64,000 bases of DNA, from positions 138,783 through 202,782 of the forward strand of contig DATGLS010000025.1 of assembly GCA_035293985.1 (NCBI GenBank). The letters are read 5' to 3'. The DNA is from JAVDCA01 sp035293985. GTDB lineage: Bacteria; Pseudomonadota; Alphaproteobacteria; Rhizobiales; Xanthobacteraceae. Of the stretch, positions 48,962 through 59,722 are shown piece after piece. A program made the translations under genes and the position numbers. How positions within the stretch are numbered: the stretch's first letter is position 1; the number at the start of each line of letters is the position of its first letter. The notes under the pieces are model-generated. The model was not told the origin of the DNA, made no database searches, and saw only the letters and a program-made list of their open reading frames with translations.

Positions 48962-50542
48962 ATGCCAAGCATCTACATCATCAACCCGGCGCACGACCTC
49001 ACGAGTTATCACTCGGCGGAATCGTATGTGCCAGGCGACGGCGCGGGGTGGGCGTTGATCGGCGATCTTGCCATCGTCACCGTGGCGGCGCTGGTCCCGG
49101 CCGGCTGGGACATCCGCCTCGTCGACGAGATCATCGATGCGGTCGATCTCGATGCCGAGGTCGATTTCGTCGCGATCACCGGCAAGATTTCGCAGCGTTC
49201 GCGCATGTATCGCCTCGCCGACGAGTTCCGCCGGCGCGGCCGCACGGTGCTGATCGGCGGCTGTTTCGCGAGCCTCAATGCCGAGGACGCGCGCCCGCAC
49301 GCCGACATCCTGGTGGTCGGCGAGCTCGAGGACATCGCGCCGAAACTCTTCGCTGATCTCGCGGCCGGCAGCTGGGCCGATCGTTACGACGGCGGCCGTC
49401 CCGACATGCGCATGAGCCCGCTGCCGCGTTGGGACCTCTATCCGCTCGAACGCGTCTCCTGCGGGGCGGTGCAGACCTCGCGCGGCTGCCCGTTCGAGTG
49501 CGAATTCTGCGACGTCATCCAGTATCAGGGCCGCAAGCAGCGCCACAAGGAGACGGCACAGATCATCGCCGAGCTCGACGTGCAATACGCGCGCGGCTGC
49601 CGTCGCATCTTCCTGGTCGACGACAATTTCACCGTTCACCGCCGCCGCGCGCACGCGCTGCTCGCGGATCTGGCAAGGTGGAACGCGGCGCGCGGTGACG
49701 ATCCGGTGAAATTCTGGACGCAGGCGTCCCTCGACGTCGCGCGCGATCCCGAGCTGCTCGCGGCCTGTTCGGCCGCCGGCCTCACGACCATGTTCATCGG
49801 CATCGAAAGCGTGAACGCCGACAGCCTGCGCGAGACCGGCAAACGGCAGAACCTGCTGCAGCCGATCCAGACCGCGCTCGCGACCATCGTCCGGCACGGC
49901 ATCGGCATTCAGGGCGGCATCGTGGTCGGGTTCGATCACGATGCGCCGGACATCTTCGAGCATCTGTTCGCCGCGGTGCAGAAATTTCCGGTCCCCGAGC
50001 TCACCATCGGCTGTCTCGTCGCCTATCGCAGCACGCCGCTTTATGCGCGCCTCAAGGAGGAAGGGCGACTGCTCGGGGACGTCTGGGACGCCGGCATGCG
50101 CCCGCCGTTCTGGACCAACTTCCGCCCCGCCCGCATGACTCGCGACGAGCTCGTCAACGGCACGCTCTGGCTCACCCGCAAGGCCTACGCGCCGGAGCAT
50201 TTTCGCCAGCGCATGCTCAATTTCATCGATGCGTTCGGTGACGACATCCCGGCGCCGCGCCGCACCACGCGCATCGCTGACGGCCGCCTGCCGTCATTCC
50301 AGAGATCATTGCGCACCGCGACAGCGCGCGGCTCGGCCGAGGCCGAGATGGTGATGGACGTGCTGCGGGCGGCCAGTCGCAAGCCCGCCTGCTTGCAGGC
50401 GGTCGCGACCTTCGTCGGCCGCTACGAGCAGTTCCGCCTGGTGCTCGACGACGTGCCTGCTGCCGGATGCCTGCCGGGTGCCAGAATCGCGGAGACGCCG
50501 GCCGCGCACCATGCGCCCCGCGCCGCGGCCGTTGTCCTATGA
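48962..50542 (+). CDS. B12-binding-type radical SAM enzyme
   Basis: A 526-aa protein. An N-terminal B12-binding-like domain (about 1-150; IYIINPAHDLTSYH, VLIGGCFASLN) precedes the radical SAM core with C176-x3-C180-x2-C183 in SRGCPFECEFCD. The C-terminal region (about 400-500) has LTRKAYAPEHFRQRMLNFI, of the DUF4070 type found in several hopanoid/lipid-modifying radical SAM enzymes. It begins a tight operon with an acyl-AMP ligase, carrier protein and hydrolase, so the substrate may be an acyl-carrier-bound or lipid intermediate. The start at 48962 is preferred over GTG/ATG options upstream without ribosome site support. Confidence 0.85.
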   Translation: MPSIYIINPAHDLTSYHSAESYVPGDGAGWALIGDLAIVTVAALVPAGWDIRLVDEIIDAVDLDAEVDFVAITGKISQRSRMYRLADEFRRRGRTVLIGGCFASLNAEDARPHADILVVGELEDIAPKLFADLAAGSWADRYDGGRPDMRMSPLPRWDLYPLERVSCGAVQTSRGCPFECEFCDVIQYQGRKQRHKETAQIIAELDVQYARGCRRIFLVDDNFTVHRRRAHALLADLARWNAARGDDPVKFWTQASLDVARDPELLAACSAAGLTTMFIGIESVNADSLRETGKRQNLLQPIQTALATIVRHGIGIQGGIVVGFDHDAPDIFEHLFAAVQKFPVPELTIGCLVAYRSTPLYARLKEEGRLLGDVWDAGMRPPFWTNFRPARMTRDELVNGTLWLTRKAYAPEHFRQRMLNFIDAFGDDIPAPRRTTRIADGRLPSFQRSLRTATARGSAEAEMVMDVLRAASRKPACLQAVATFVGRYEQFRLVLDDVPAAGCLPGARIAETPAAHHAPRAAAVVL

Positions 50543-50549
50543 TCGCGGC

Positions 50550-52271
50550 ATGAACCAGGAACTTTGGCGCGCCGGCAAAGCGGCCACGCTCGGCGAGTGT
50601 CTCGCCCAATGGGCGCGCCTCCAACCCGAGGCGGCGGCCCTTGTCTGGCTCGACGACGGCGAGCTTGCGCGCGCGCGATGGACCTACGCGCAGCTCGATC
50701 GGGAGACGCGCAAGGTCATGGCGGCCCTGCGTGCGCACGACGTGGTGGGGCAGCCGGTGCTGCTGGTTTTTCCCCCCGGGCTCGACTTCGTCGCCGCTTT
50801 CTGCGGCTGCCTCGCCGCCGGCGCGATCGCCGTACCGGTTCCTTTCCTCGCCGGTCGGCGCGGCGCCGCGCGGCTCGCCGCAATCACCGCCGACGTGCAA
50901 CCGGTCGCGATGCTCACGACACAGGCCGCCGCCGGCCTGATCGACATCGGGCTCGCGGCGCTGGCTCTGCGCGATGTGCCCGCGATCGCGATCGATCGGC
51001 TGGTGGACCCGGGCGACAGCGGGCGCGGCGTCGTCCAGCCCAGCGCGCCGGCGCTGCTGCAATACACCTCCGGATCCACGAGCGAGCCGAAGGGCATTGC
51101 CATCACCCATGCGGCGCTGATGGCGAACCTGGAAATGATGCGGCTCGCCGGCGGCGTCGACCGCGACAGCATCTATGTGAGCTGGCTGCCCCTGTTTCAT
51201 GACATGGGATTGATCGGCGTCGTGCTCGAAGCGCTCTATGCCGGCGCGCACGCCGTGCTGATGTCGCCCCTCGCGTTTCTGCAGCGACCGACGCGCTGGC
51301 TGCAGGCGATCGCCATCCATCGCGCGACCCACAGCGGCGCTCCCAATTTTGCCTTCGATCTCTGCTGCCGGCGCTTCCGCCCCGACGCCCAGCCGGCGTT
51401 GGACCTGTCGAGCTGGCGCATGGCTTTCTGCGGCGCCGAGCCGATCAGCGCCGAGACCCTGCAGCGCTTCGCCGACCGGTTCGCGCCCTGCGGCTTCGAT
51501 CGGCGCGCGCTCTACCCGACCTACGGCCTTGCCGAAGCGACCGTCTTCGTCAGCGGCGGCGAGCTCGGTGCCGGCTTGCGCACGCTGGCGACCGAGCCGT
51601 CGGAGGACGGCCGGCGCAGTCTGGCCGTGAATTGCGGTCGCGGCTGGCTTGACCAGACCATCGCGATCGTCGATCCGGAGACTGCGCGCGAGCTGCCCGA
51701 GGGCGCGACCGGCGAAATCTGGGTCGCCGGCAGCAACATCGCGGCGGGCTATTGGAGGAATGGCGAGGCGACGCGCGCGGCGTTCGGGGCGACGCTCGCC
51801 GAGTGGCCCGGACGCGCTTTCCTGCGCACCGGCGATCTCGGCCTCAAGTCGGGCGGCGATTTGCACGTGGTCGGGCGCCTCAAGGAGCTGCTGATCCACA
51901 ACGGCACCGTGCTGCATCCGCAGGACATCGAGGCCGCGGTCGCGGCGAGCCACCCCTCCTTCGCGCCGACCGGCGCCGCCTTTGCCGTCGACACGCCGGG
52001 CGGCCAGCAGATCGTCGCTGTGCACGAGATCGCGCTCGCCGCGTTGGGTGCGCTCGATCATTCCGATGCTGTTGCGGCCGCCTTCACGTCCGTCGGTCAC
52101 TCTATCGGCGTGCGCCTGTGGGACCTCGTTCCGGTGCGGCCCGGCACCATCCCGCTCACCACCAGCGGCAAGGTGCGCCGGACCGCCTGCGGCGAGCTCT
52201 ATCGTCGGGGCGCCCTGGCACGCGGGCAAATGCCGGGCGACCATCGCTGGCTCGGGAAGCACCGCCCGTGA
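50550..52271 (+). CDS. Fatty acyl-AMP ligase (FAAL)-like adenylation enzyme
   Basis: A 573-aa ANL-superfamily enzyme: P-loop YTSGSTSEPKG, SWLPLFHDMGLIGV, YGLAEATVF, RTGDLG, GRLKELLIHNG, and the catalytic Lys in TTSGKVRR. The SWLPLFHDMGLIG and following LAFLQRPTRWLQ segments are features of FAAL enzymes that form acyl-AMP and transfer it to an acyl carrier protein. The gene is 8 bp after the radical SAM stop and overlaps the carrier-protein start (GTGA), so the acyl group is probably loaded onto that carrier. The start at 50550 is internal to a longer frame that would overlap the upstream gene. Confidence 0.9.
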   Translation: MNQELWRAGKAATLGECLAQWARLQPEAAALVWLDDGELARARWTYAQLDRETRKVMAALRAHDVVGQPVLLVFPPGLDFVAAFCGCLAAGAIAVPVPFLAGRRGAARLAAITADVQPVAMLTTQAAAGLIDIGLAALALRDVPAIAIDRLVDPGDSGRGVVQPSAPALLQYTSGSTSEPKGIAITHAALMANLEMMRLAGGVDRDSIYVSWLPLFHDMGLIGVVLEALYAGAHAVLMSPLAFLQRPTRWLQAIAIHRATHSGAPNFAFDLCCRRFRPDAQPALDLSSWRMAFCGAEPISAETLQRFADRFAPCGFDRRALYPTYGLAEATVFVSGGELGAGLRTLATEPSEDGRRSLAVNCGRGWLDQTIAIVDPETARELPEGATGEIWVAGSNIAAGYWRNGEATRAAFGATLAEWPGRAFLRTGDLGLKSGGDLHVVGRLKELLIHNGTVLHPQDIEAAVAASHPSFAPTGAAFAVDTPGGQQIVAVHEIALAALGALDHSDAVAAAFTSVGHSIGVRLWDLVPVRPGTIPLTTSGKVRRTACGELYRRGALARGQMPGDHRWLGKHRP

Positions 52272-52624
52272 CGCAGGACGATCAGCCGTTCTCGCAAGCT
52301 GCCCAGGCCGATGCCTCGCGCCCGCGGATCGCGGTGGCGGCCGAGCTCAAGGAGCACGTCTGCGCCGTCCTCACCGCCAAGCTCGCCGACTTCCTGCGTG
52401 CCGAGGATGCAGCGATCGACCCGGCCCGCCCGCTCGCCGAATACGGCATCGACTCGACCGACTTCCTGACCCTCGTTTTCGAGATCGAGGAGCAGTTCAG
52501 CTGCCGTTTTCAGCCCGAGACTTTCTTCGACATCGAGACCCTGGACGATCTCGCCGAGCGCATCGGCGCCGCCCTGCTCGCGCAGGACAAGGCTCCGCCC
52601 GAGCGGCCGCAGGGCGCGCCATGA
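52268..52624 (+). CDS. Acyl carrier protein
   Basis: A 118-aa carrier protein with an N-terminal extension of about 25 residues and one PCP/ACP domain. The phosphopantetheine site is Ser63 in YGIDSTDFLTLVFEIEEQF, the canonical D-S motif. GTG at 52268 overlaps the ligase TGA; ATGA overlaps the next gene. It is the acceptor expected for the adjacent acyl-AMP ligase. Needs a phosphopantetheinyl transferase, not present here. Confidence 0.9.
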   Translation: MTQDDQPFSQAAQADASRPRIAVAAELKEHVCAVLTAKLADFLRAEDAAIDPARPLAEYGIDSTDFLTLVFEIEEQFSCRFQPETFFDIETLDDLAERIGAALLAQDKAPPERPQGAP

Positions 52625-53766
52625 AGCTCGATTTCTGGCCGATCGGTCCGCTGCTGCGCGTGCTGAGCGCGCTCGCTGCGGAGCGCAAGGAGATCGCGAC
52701 CGAACGCGCTGCGCTCGCGGCCGAGCGCGCCACACTCGCCGACCGCGTCGACGCGATCCGTCGTGCGGCGGAGGCCGAGCGCGACGCGCATCAGGACGCG
52801 AAAGAGTACGTCGAGGCCAAGCTCGACGACGCGATCAACCTCCTGCAATACGAGCGCGACGTCCTTGCGGTGCATCGGGACGGCCTTGCCGGCGTGCTGG
52901 CCGATCCGGCGTTGTCGCAAGAGCGCCGCCTCGCGATGTGCGAGCTTGCGATCGTGCAAGGCCGCCTCGGCGAGGCCATGTCGGTGCTCGAAGCGGTGCG
53001 CCACGATCCCGTCCACCGTCCGACAGCCGCACGCGGCATCGCGATGTGCAACCAGCTGCTCAGGTCGGACCTGCTGCAGGACCTTGGCTGGAAGCCGCCG
53101 GAAGGCGGCGCGCCCGTGCGGCCGATCGCTCAGCCGTTGCGCGCCTCGCCGCCGGGGGCGCGCGACGTGGTACTGGTCTTCCTCGGCGTCGGCGCTCGCT
53201 TTTTCATGCAGATCGCGTCGCTGCATCCTTTCCTCAAGCCGTTCGGTCACCATGTGCTTTATCTGCGCGACATGCAGTGGTCCGCGTTCCTGCGCGGGGT
53301 CGATGGGCTCGGCGCGAGCTACGAGGCGTCGCTCGCGCGCCTGCGCGACATCTGCGACGGCCTCGGCGCTGCGCGCATCTACTGCTACGGCGCCTCGATG
53401 GGCGGCTTCGGCGCGCTGCGATATGGGCTCGATCTCGGTGCACGTCGGGTGCTCGCGATCGAGACCATGACCACCGTGAAGGGCGATGTCTGCCGCGCCC
53501 AGGACGAGCATTGGCTCGCCGACAAGCTCGGCCCGCTCGCGGTCGATCTGCGCGCGCTCTACCGGCAGCATCCCGCCCCGCCGCCCGCGACGCTCTACTA
53601 CGGCGCTGACAATCGCCGCGACACGCTCCACGCCGAGCGCTTCGCCGACGTGCCCGGCGCCCGTGTCATCCCGATCGCCGGCAGCGGCGACCACGATTGC
53701 CTCGGCAAGCTCATGGGCGGTGGGCGCTTCCCGGAAATTTTGACCGAGTTTCTCACCGAGGATTGA
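52621..53766 (+). CDS. Alpha/beta-hydrolase-like protein with coiled-coil and helical N-terminus
   Basis: A 381-aa protein. Residues 18-75 form a charged coiled coil (AAERKEIATERAALAAERA), 90-150 a helical repeat-like segment, and 180-381 a hydrolase-like domain. A nucleophile elbow occurs at YGASMGG (Ser259), with Asp330 (YYGAD) and His358 (GSGDHDC) in the expected order, giving a plausible catalytic triad. It closes the operon with an ATGA overlap and may release or transfer the acyl chain from the carrier protein. Family not recognised precisely. Confidence 0.75.
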   Translation: MKLDFWPIGPLLRVLSALAAERKEIATERAALAAERATLADRVDAIRRAAEAERDAHQDAKEYVEAKLDDAINLLQYERDVLAVHRDGLAGVLADPALSQERRLAMCELAIVQGRLGEAMSVLEAVRHDPVHRPTAARGIAMCNQLLRSDLLQDLGWKPPEGGAPVRPIAQPLRASPPGARDVVLVFLGVGARFFMQIASLHPFLKPFGHHVLYLRDMQWSAFLRGVDGLGASYEASLARLRDICDGLGAARIYCYGASMGGFGALRYGLDLGARRVLAIETMTTVKGDVCRAQDEHWLADKLGPLAVDLRALYRQHPAPPPATLYYGADNRRDTLHAERFADVPGARVIPIAGSGDHDCLGKLMGGGRFPEILTEFLTED

Positions 53767-53801
53767 AGCCACTGAAGACCTGAAGAGCACGAAGGACCGA
53801 C

Positions 53802-54257
53802 ATGACCGACACCACCTCGGATCCGAAACCTTTCCTGCCGTTCCTCGCGCCGTTCTACCGCGTGGTCGTGCCGCTCGCGTGGCCGCTGGTCCGCATCGCG
53901 GTCGGCTGGAACCTGATCGTGCACGGCTGGGGCAAGGTGCTGCGCGGCCCCGTCGCCCAGGCCGCGCTGCTCGCCAAGGACGGCACCGACTTCGGCGTCG
54001 CCTTCGCGGCCTTCCTCCTCGTGATCGAGCTCGTCGGCGGCATCTGCATTGCGCTCGGCCTGCTCACCCGCTTCTTCGCCGCCGCGATCGCGATCGAGAT
54101 GGGCTACCTCACGTTCGTGCAATATTGGGGCCGCGGCTTCGGATGGACGCAACGCGGCTACGAATACGTGCTGATGTGGGGTCTCGTCTCGCTCGCCATC
54201 GCGCTGCGCGGCGGCGGGCCGTGGTCGCTCGACCGCCGGATGGGGCGGGAGTTGTGA
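53802..54257 (+). CDS. DoxX-family membrane protein
   Basis: A 151-aa inner-membrane protein with four probable helices. Starts with a cytoplasmic Pro-rich stretch, then PLVRIAVGWNLIVHGWGKVL and LLVIELVGGICIALGLLTRF, which are DoxX hallmarks. DoxX proteins are implicated in redox or thiol stress; function unclear. AAGGAC is upstream of the ATG. It lies 35 bp downstream of the hydrolase gene and could be part of the same transcript, but its function need not be related. Confidence 0.9.
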   Translation: MTDTTSDPKPFLPFLAPFYRVVVPLAWPLVRIAVGWNLIVHGWGKVLRGPVAQAALLAKDGTDFGVAFAAFLLVIELVGGICIALGLLTRFFAAAIAIEMGYLTFVQYWGRGFGWTQRGYEYVLMWGLVSLAIALRGGGPWSLDRRMGREL

Positions 54258-54343
54258 CCTCTAGACGCCGCCGCTTGTCTGGCCGGCCCCCCTTGGGTAC
54301 ATAGACGCCACGACCCGAGGGCTTCGCGGCCCTTCGCCCCGAC

Positions 54344-54433
54344 GGAGAGGTGGCAGAGTGGTCGATCGCACCGCACTCGAAATGCGGCATACGGGCAACC
54401 GTATCGGGGGTTCGAATCCCTCCCTCTCCGCCA
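54344..54433 (+). tRNA. tRNA-Ser (CGA anticodon)
   Basis: A 90-nt class II tRNA: acceptor GGAGAGG pairs with CCTCTCC (54423-54429), anticodon stem CCGCA/TGCGG with loop CTCGAAA (anticodon CGA, 54378-54380), long variable arm ATACGGGCAACCGTAT, T loop GGTTCGAATCC and encoded CCA. It reads UCG. Confidence 0.96.
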
Positions 54434-54719
54434 TCCTTCGCTGGGTCCGCCGGACACATAGGTTACGGTTTCTTCCGATCACATGGGTAACACTTTGGTG
54501 AGGTGCTGTCATTGCTGGCAGTGAACTGTCACCCCTCTCTCAGGAAGGGCACTGCCTTCGAGCGCCTCACGCAGGATCAGGCTGTCGGCATTAGCCGATA
54601 AGGCGATCCAACAGAGCACGCGCGGTTACGCTGCGCCTCCTTAGCTTCTTGTTGAATCGAGCAAGCCGCGCAGCGCTTGATGGGGTTGAACAGGCGGGCA
54701 CCCTCTCCGCGACCCTTAG
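54434..54719. other. Gene-free stretch with possible insertion-sequence debris
   Basis: GGACACATAGGTTACGGTTT and CACATGGGTAACAC resemble the terminal or C-terminal coding remnants of IS elements, but no intact transposase or matching inverted repeats are present. No gene is supported. Confidence 0.35.
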
Positions 54720-55625
54720 CTAAGACCGGCGTCCGTCAACCAGCTCCTGCCCGCTGGCGACGTGCCACATCCTGACCGTTCCATCGTCTGATTGCGATGC
54801 CACGATCGAGCCGTCCGGCAGGAACGCGACGGCGACGACCGGTGCGCCGTGCACCAGCGCGGCGGAAACTGCGCGGCCGCTCCATCGGTCCCACAGCCTG
54901 GCGGTGCCGTCGCGCGACCCCGTGGCCACGATGGCGCCATTCGGCGCGAACGCGACGGCCGCGATGTCGTCTGCGTCTTCCTTCAGCTCGTGCGGCTTGG
55001 CGTGACCAGCCAGATCGAGCAGGCCGCCGTTCGACAACAACGCACGGCCGTCGGGCGAGAACGCGAGCGCGTTGGTCTCCTTCCATCCGACAGCGAGCCG
55101 GCGGACTCGCTCGCCAGTCGCGACGTCGAACAGGCTGATCGAGCCGTTCGCCCCACCGGCGGCGACGATCAGTCCATCGGGCGAGAACGCGACCGAGTCG
55201 ACCGACGGCGGATTGACGTCGCCGCCGTCGCCGCGCAGCGCGTGAACTTGCCGGCCGCTGGCCGTGTCCCAGACCAGCGTGGTCTCGACGCATTCATGCT
55301 GATGATAGAGCTCGGGGGCCGGCGCGAGACCCGAGGCAAGCCGACAGCCGTCGGCCGAGAAGGCAGTCGACGCGATCGTCCAATATGGACCAGGCGTCCA
55401 CTCCAGCGCACGCAGGCGCTCGCCGCGCGCGACATCCCAAAGCTCGATGTCTTCCCCGACCGTCGCCAAGAGCCGGCCGTCGGATGAAAGCGCCGCCGGC
55501 CGGAGACGATTGCGTCGTGCGGCATCGACAGCCGGAAGCGTGCGAAGCTCGCGCCCATTGACGAGGCCGCGAAGCGCGATCCTCCCATCGGGCAAAGCAG
55601 TGACGATGGTCGTTGCCGAGATCAT
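54720..55625 (-). CDS. WD40-repeat protein, probably truncated
   Basis: A 301-aa protein made of about six WD40 blades: LLATVGEDIELWDVARGERL, SVDSVAFSPDGLIVAAGGAN, AFAPNGAIVATGSRDGTARL WDRWSG and the last blade ending TVRMWHVASGQELV. The first blade starts in mid-repeat (MISATTIVTALPDGRIALRG), there is no signal peptide, and the C-terminus stops right after one blade, so it is likely a fragment of a longer beta-propeller gene. It lies 20 bp downstream of the cupin gene and adjacent to IS-like debris. Confidence 0.7.
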   Translation of the reverse strand: MISATTIVTALPDGRIALRGLVNGRELRTLPAVDAARRNRLRPAALSSDGRLLATVGEDIELWDVARGERLRALEWTPGPYWTIASTAFSADGCRLASGLAPAPELYHQHECVETTLVWDTASGRQVHALRGDGGDVNPPSVDSVAFSPDGLIVAAGGANGSISLFDVATGERVRRLAVGWKETNALAFSPDGRALLSNGGLLDLAGHAKPHELKEDADDIAAVAFAPNGAIVATGSRDGTARLWDRWSGRAVSAALVHGAPVVAVAFLPDGSIVASQSDDGTVRMWHVASGQELVDGRRS

Positions 55626-55645
55626 CGCATGGCGACGCGCCGCGA

Positions 55646-56029
55646 CTAGCCCGGCAGATAGCGCCGCGGCGTCTCGCGCTTGTCGTCGTAGGCGGCCTCG
55701 AACACGGGCTCGGCGAGCGTCGATTGGATGCGCAGCACCGTCGTGCCGTTGTTGGAAAAGCCGTGCTTGCGGCCGGCCGGCACGACGATGAGCTGGCCCG
55801 GGCCGAGCGTGGTGCGCGCCTCGTCGATCCAAACCTCGGCCTGTCCTTCGAACACGTGCAGGATTTCCTCGACGGCGTGCAGATGCGTCGGCGCGCCGTG
55901 CCCCGGGTCGCACCACTGCTCGAACACGCAAAGCTGGCTCGCGCCGTTCTTCGCCGAGACGTGCATCTGGGTCATGACGCCGGGCCGCCATTCTTCCTTC
56001 GGCGCTTTGTTGAGATCGACGACCTGCAT
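55646..56029 (-). CDS. Cupin-domain protein
   Basis: A 127-aa single-domain cupin. Cupin motif 1 is seen in DPGHGAPTHLHAVEEILHVFEG (His residues at PTHLHAVEE), motif 2 in GPGQLIVVPAGRKHGFSN. The Glu/His set fits a metal site (three His, one Glu). Function unknown. The ATG at 56029 is preferred (GAGGGC upstream). It lies 79 bp downstream of an enolase-superfamily gene on the same strand, so the cupin may act as isomerase or regulator in the same sugar-acid pathway. Confidence 0.85.
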   Translation of the reverse strand: MQVVDLNKAPKEEWRPGVMTQMHVSAKNGASQLCVFEQWCDPGHGAPTHLHAVEEILHVFEGQAEVWIDEARTTLGPGQLIVVPAGRKHGFSNNGTTVLRIQSTLAEPVFEAAYDDKRETPRRYLPG

Positions 56030-56108
56030 GGGATAGCCCTCGTTGATTGCATGAGCGCCGCCACCATGCCCGGCCGCCGCCGGGATCGGCAAGGCCGATG
56101 GCTACACG

Positions 56109-57257
56109 TCAGCGCTTCTGCGCGTAGCGTTCGAGCACCTCCCGGTTCACCTCCACCCCGATCCCCGGCCCATCCGGCACCCGCACCATCCCATTTTCCA
56201 TCCTGATCGCGCCGTAGATCAAATCCTGCCGGAATGGATGCGACGACTGGTCGAACTCGAGCATCGGCTCGATCGGCTCGAGCGCCAGCGGCGCCGGCGG
56301 GATCGTCGCCAGGAACTGCAACGACGCCGCGAGCCCGATCCCTGAGCCCCACACGTGCGGGATCAGCGCCATGTGCCAGGCCTGCGCCAGCGCCGAGATT
56401 TTGCGGCATTCGGTGAAACCGCCGGCGGAGCACAGGTCCGGCTGCAGAATGTCGACCGCACGCCGCGCGATCCAGTCGCGGAACCCGATCTTGGTGAACT
56501 CGTTCTCGCCGGCTGCGAGATAGATGCCGGTGAGGTTCTTGAGCTCGGCGTAACCGTCGATGTCCTCGGGCGAGATCGGCTCCTCGAACCAGTGGATGCT
56601 CGCCTTCTCGACCGCGCGCAGGATGCGGCGGGCGGCGCCGACGTTGTAGGCGTGGTTGGCGTCGAGCATCACCTTCGGCCCGGGGCCGATGCCGTCGCGT
56701 ACGGCGAGGATGTAGTCGATGTCCTCCTCGACGCCGAAGCCGATCTTGAGCTTCATCGCCGTAAAGCCGTCGGCGACGTGGCGGCGCGCCTCCGCGACCG
56801 CCTCGGCCGGATAGGATTTGCCGGCGACGCGATAGAAGCCGGTGGCGTAAGGCTGCACATGGGTGCGGTAGGCGCCGCCGAGCAGCTTGTGCACCGGCTT
56901 GCCGAGCGCGCGGCCGAGGCAATCCCAGATCGCGATATCGACGCCGGCGATCGCGTTCGGCACCGCGCCCTTCTGCCCGAACGGGCGGGTGAGGTTGTAC
57001 ATGCGCTCCCACAGCGGATCGACGTTGAACGGATCGTGCCCAATGACGATCGGCGCGAGTGCGGATTGAACGATCGCGGCGGCGATCTCGGGCGGTTGCA
57101 GGCCGTGGCAGAGCGACTCGCCCCAACCGGTGATGCCCTCGTCGGTGATGAGCTCGACCACCATGGTGCTGCGCTTCGTCACCCAGCCCATCGAGAACGC
57201 GAACGGCTCCGCGAGCGGCGTCGAGAGCACGTGCGTGCGCACTTCGGTGATCTTCAT
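56109..57257 (-). CDS. Mandelate racemase/muconate-lactonizing (enolase superfamily) enzyme
   Basis: A 382-aa enzyme with a capping domain (1-125) and TIM barrel. Key residues: KxK base motif in TAMKLKIGFG, metal ligands Asp in MLDANHAYN, Glu in WFEEPISPED, Glu in AAGENEF, and the later His in LIPHVWGSGI. It abstracts the alpha-proton of a carboxylate, as in sugar-acid dehydratases or racemases; the precise substrate is unknown. The cupin gene follows on the same strand. Upstream is the promoter region of the divergent sigma factor. Confidence 0.88.
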   Translation of the reverse strand: MKITEVRTHVLSTPLAEPFAFSMGWVTKRSTMVVELITDEGITGWGESLCHGLQPPEIAAAIVQSALAPIVIGHDPFNVDPLWERMYNLTRPFGQKGAVPNAIAGVDIAIWDCLGRALGKPVHKLLGGAYRTHVQPYATGFYRVAGKSYPAEAVAEARRHVADGFTAMKLKIGFGVEEDIDYILAVRDGIGPGPKVMLDANHAYNVGAARRILRAVEKASIHWFEEPISPEDIDGYAELKNLTGIYLAAGENEFTKIGFRDWIARRAVDILQPDLCSAGGFTECRKISALAQAWHMALIPHVWGSGIGLAASLQFLATIPPAPLALEPIEPMLEFDQSSHPFRQDLIYGAIRMENGMVRVPDGPGIGVEVNREVLERYAQKR

Positions 57258-57423
57258 GTCCGGCGATTGGCGTTGGCGTTGCTGGGAGCGATGGTCGTGC
57301 GACTGTAATCGGCGGGCCGACTCGGCAGAAGGCGTCGCAGCAAGGTTGATAGTTGCTCACCTTGGGTCAGGGACGCGCGCAGCTGCCCGCGTTCGACGCA
57401 TGGAGGCCCCGCGATCGGGGAAT

Positions 57424-57454
57424 TTGACGCGGCGAGTTACGGCCAAGGTACAAT
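57424..57454 (+). promoter_or_regulatory. Possible sigma-70 promoter upstream of the RpoD-like gene
   Basis: TTGACG (57424-57429) and TACAAT (57449-57454) with a 19-bp spacer; an A/T-rich stretch GATTTTTTTGAAG follows. The spacing is slightly long. The gap 57258-57649 otherwise holds no gene. Confidence 0.4.
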
Positions 57455-57649
57455 ATTGAACACGCTTGATTTTTTTGAAGAAACGCCCCATGTGATGCCG
57501 CGAGATTGCGGACTGCCCCGCGCTCGGCGGTGCCCGCGATGCGCCCCCGTTCAATTTGGCGGTCCCAGCCGGTTCCGGCGGCGGTCTCAAGTATTTGCCC
57601 GTGTTGGGTTTTTGGCGTTCGGCATACGGTCGGACGCGTGCGAGATGTG

Positions 57650-59473
<1,824 letters not shown>

Positions 59474-59489
59474 GCCTTTCTTTCTTCAC

Positions 59490-59632
59490 CCTCCCCTGCA
59501 GGGCTCTGCAGGGGGAGGGTCGCTCGACTTCGCGAAGCGAGACGAGCGGGGTGGGGTGACTGAGATGGCGTCACCCCACCCCACCCCGCCCGCTTCGCTC
59601 GCGACCATCCCTCTTCGGGGGAGGGTAGAGAG
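59490..59632. repeat. GC-rich dispersed repeats (family A)
   Basis: CCCTCCCCTGCAGGGCTCTG, CTGCAGGGGGAGGG and later ACCCCACCCCGCC...GGGGGAGGG form several stems after the sigma gene and may end its transcription. Confidence 0.6.
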
Positions 59633-59722
59633 TGAGCGACGATTTTCGCCCCATTGGCTATGCTATCACGGGGTCGTCGAGGGGGCGGCTGACGAGGTGG
59701 CGCGTGCCGGCGCGTAAGGGCC

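Noticed and set aside
50223..52262. Long minus-strand open frame of 679 codons
   Set aside because: Shadow of the acyl-AMP ligase gene.
54109..54459. Minus-strand open frame with GEGGIRTPDT-like sequence across the tRNA
   Set aside because: Known artefact: it is antisense to tRNA-Ser and does not encode a real protein.
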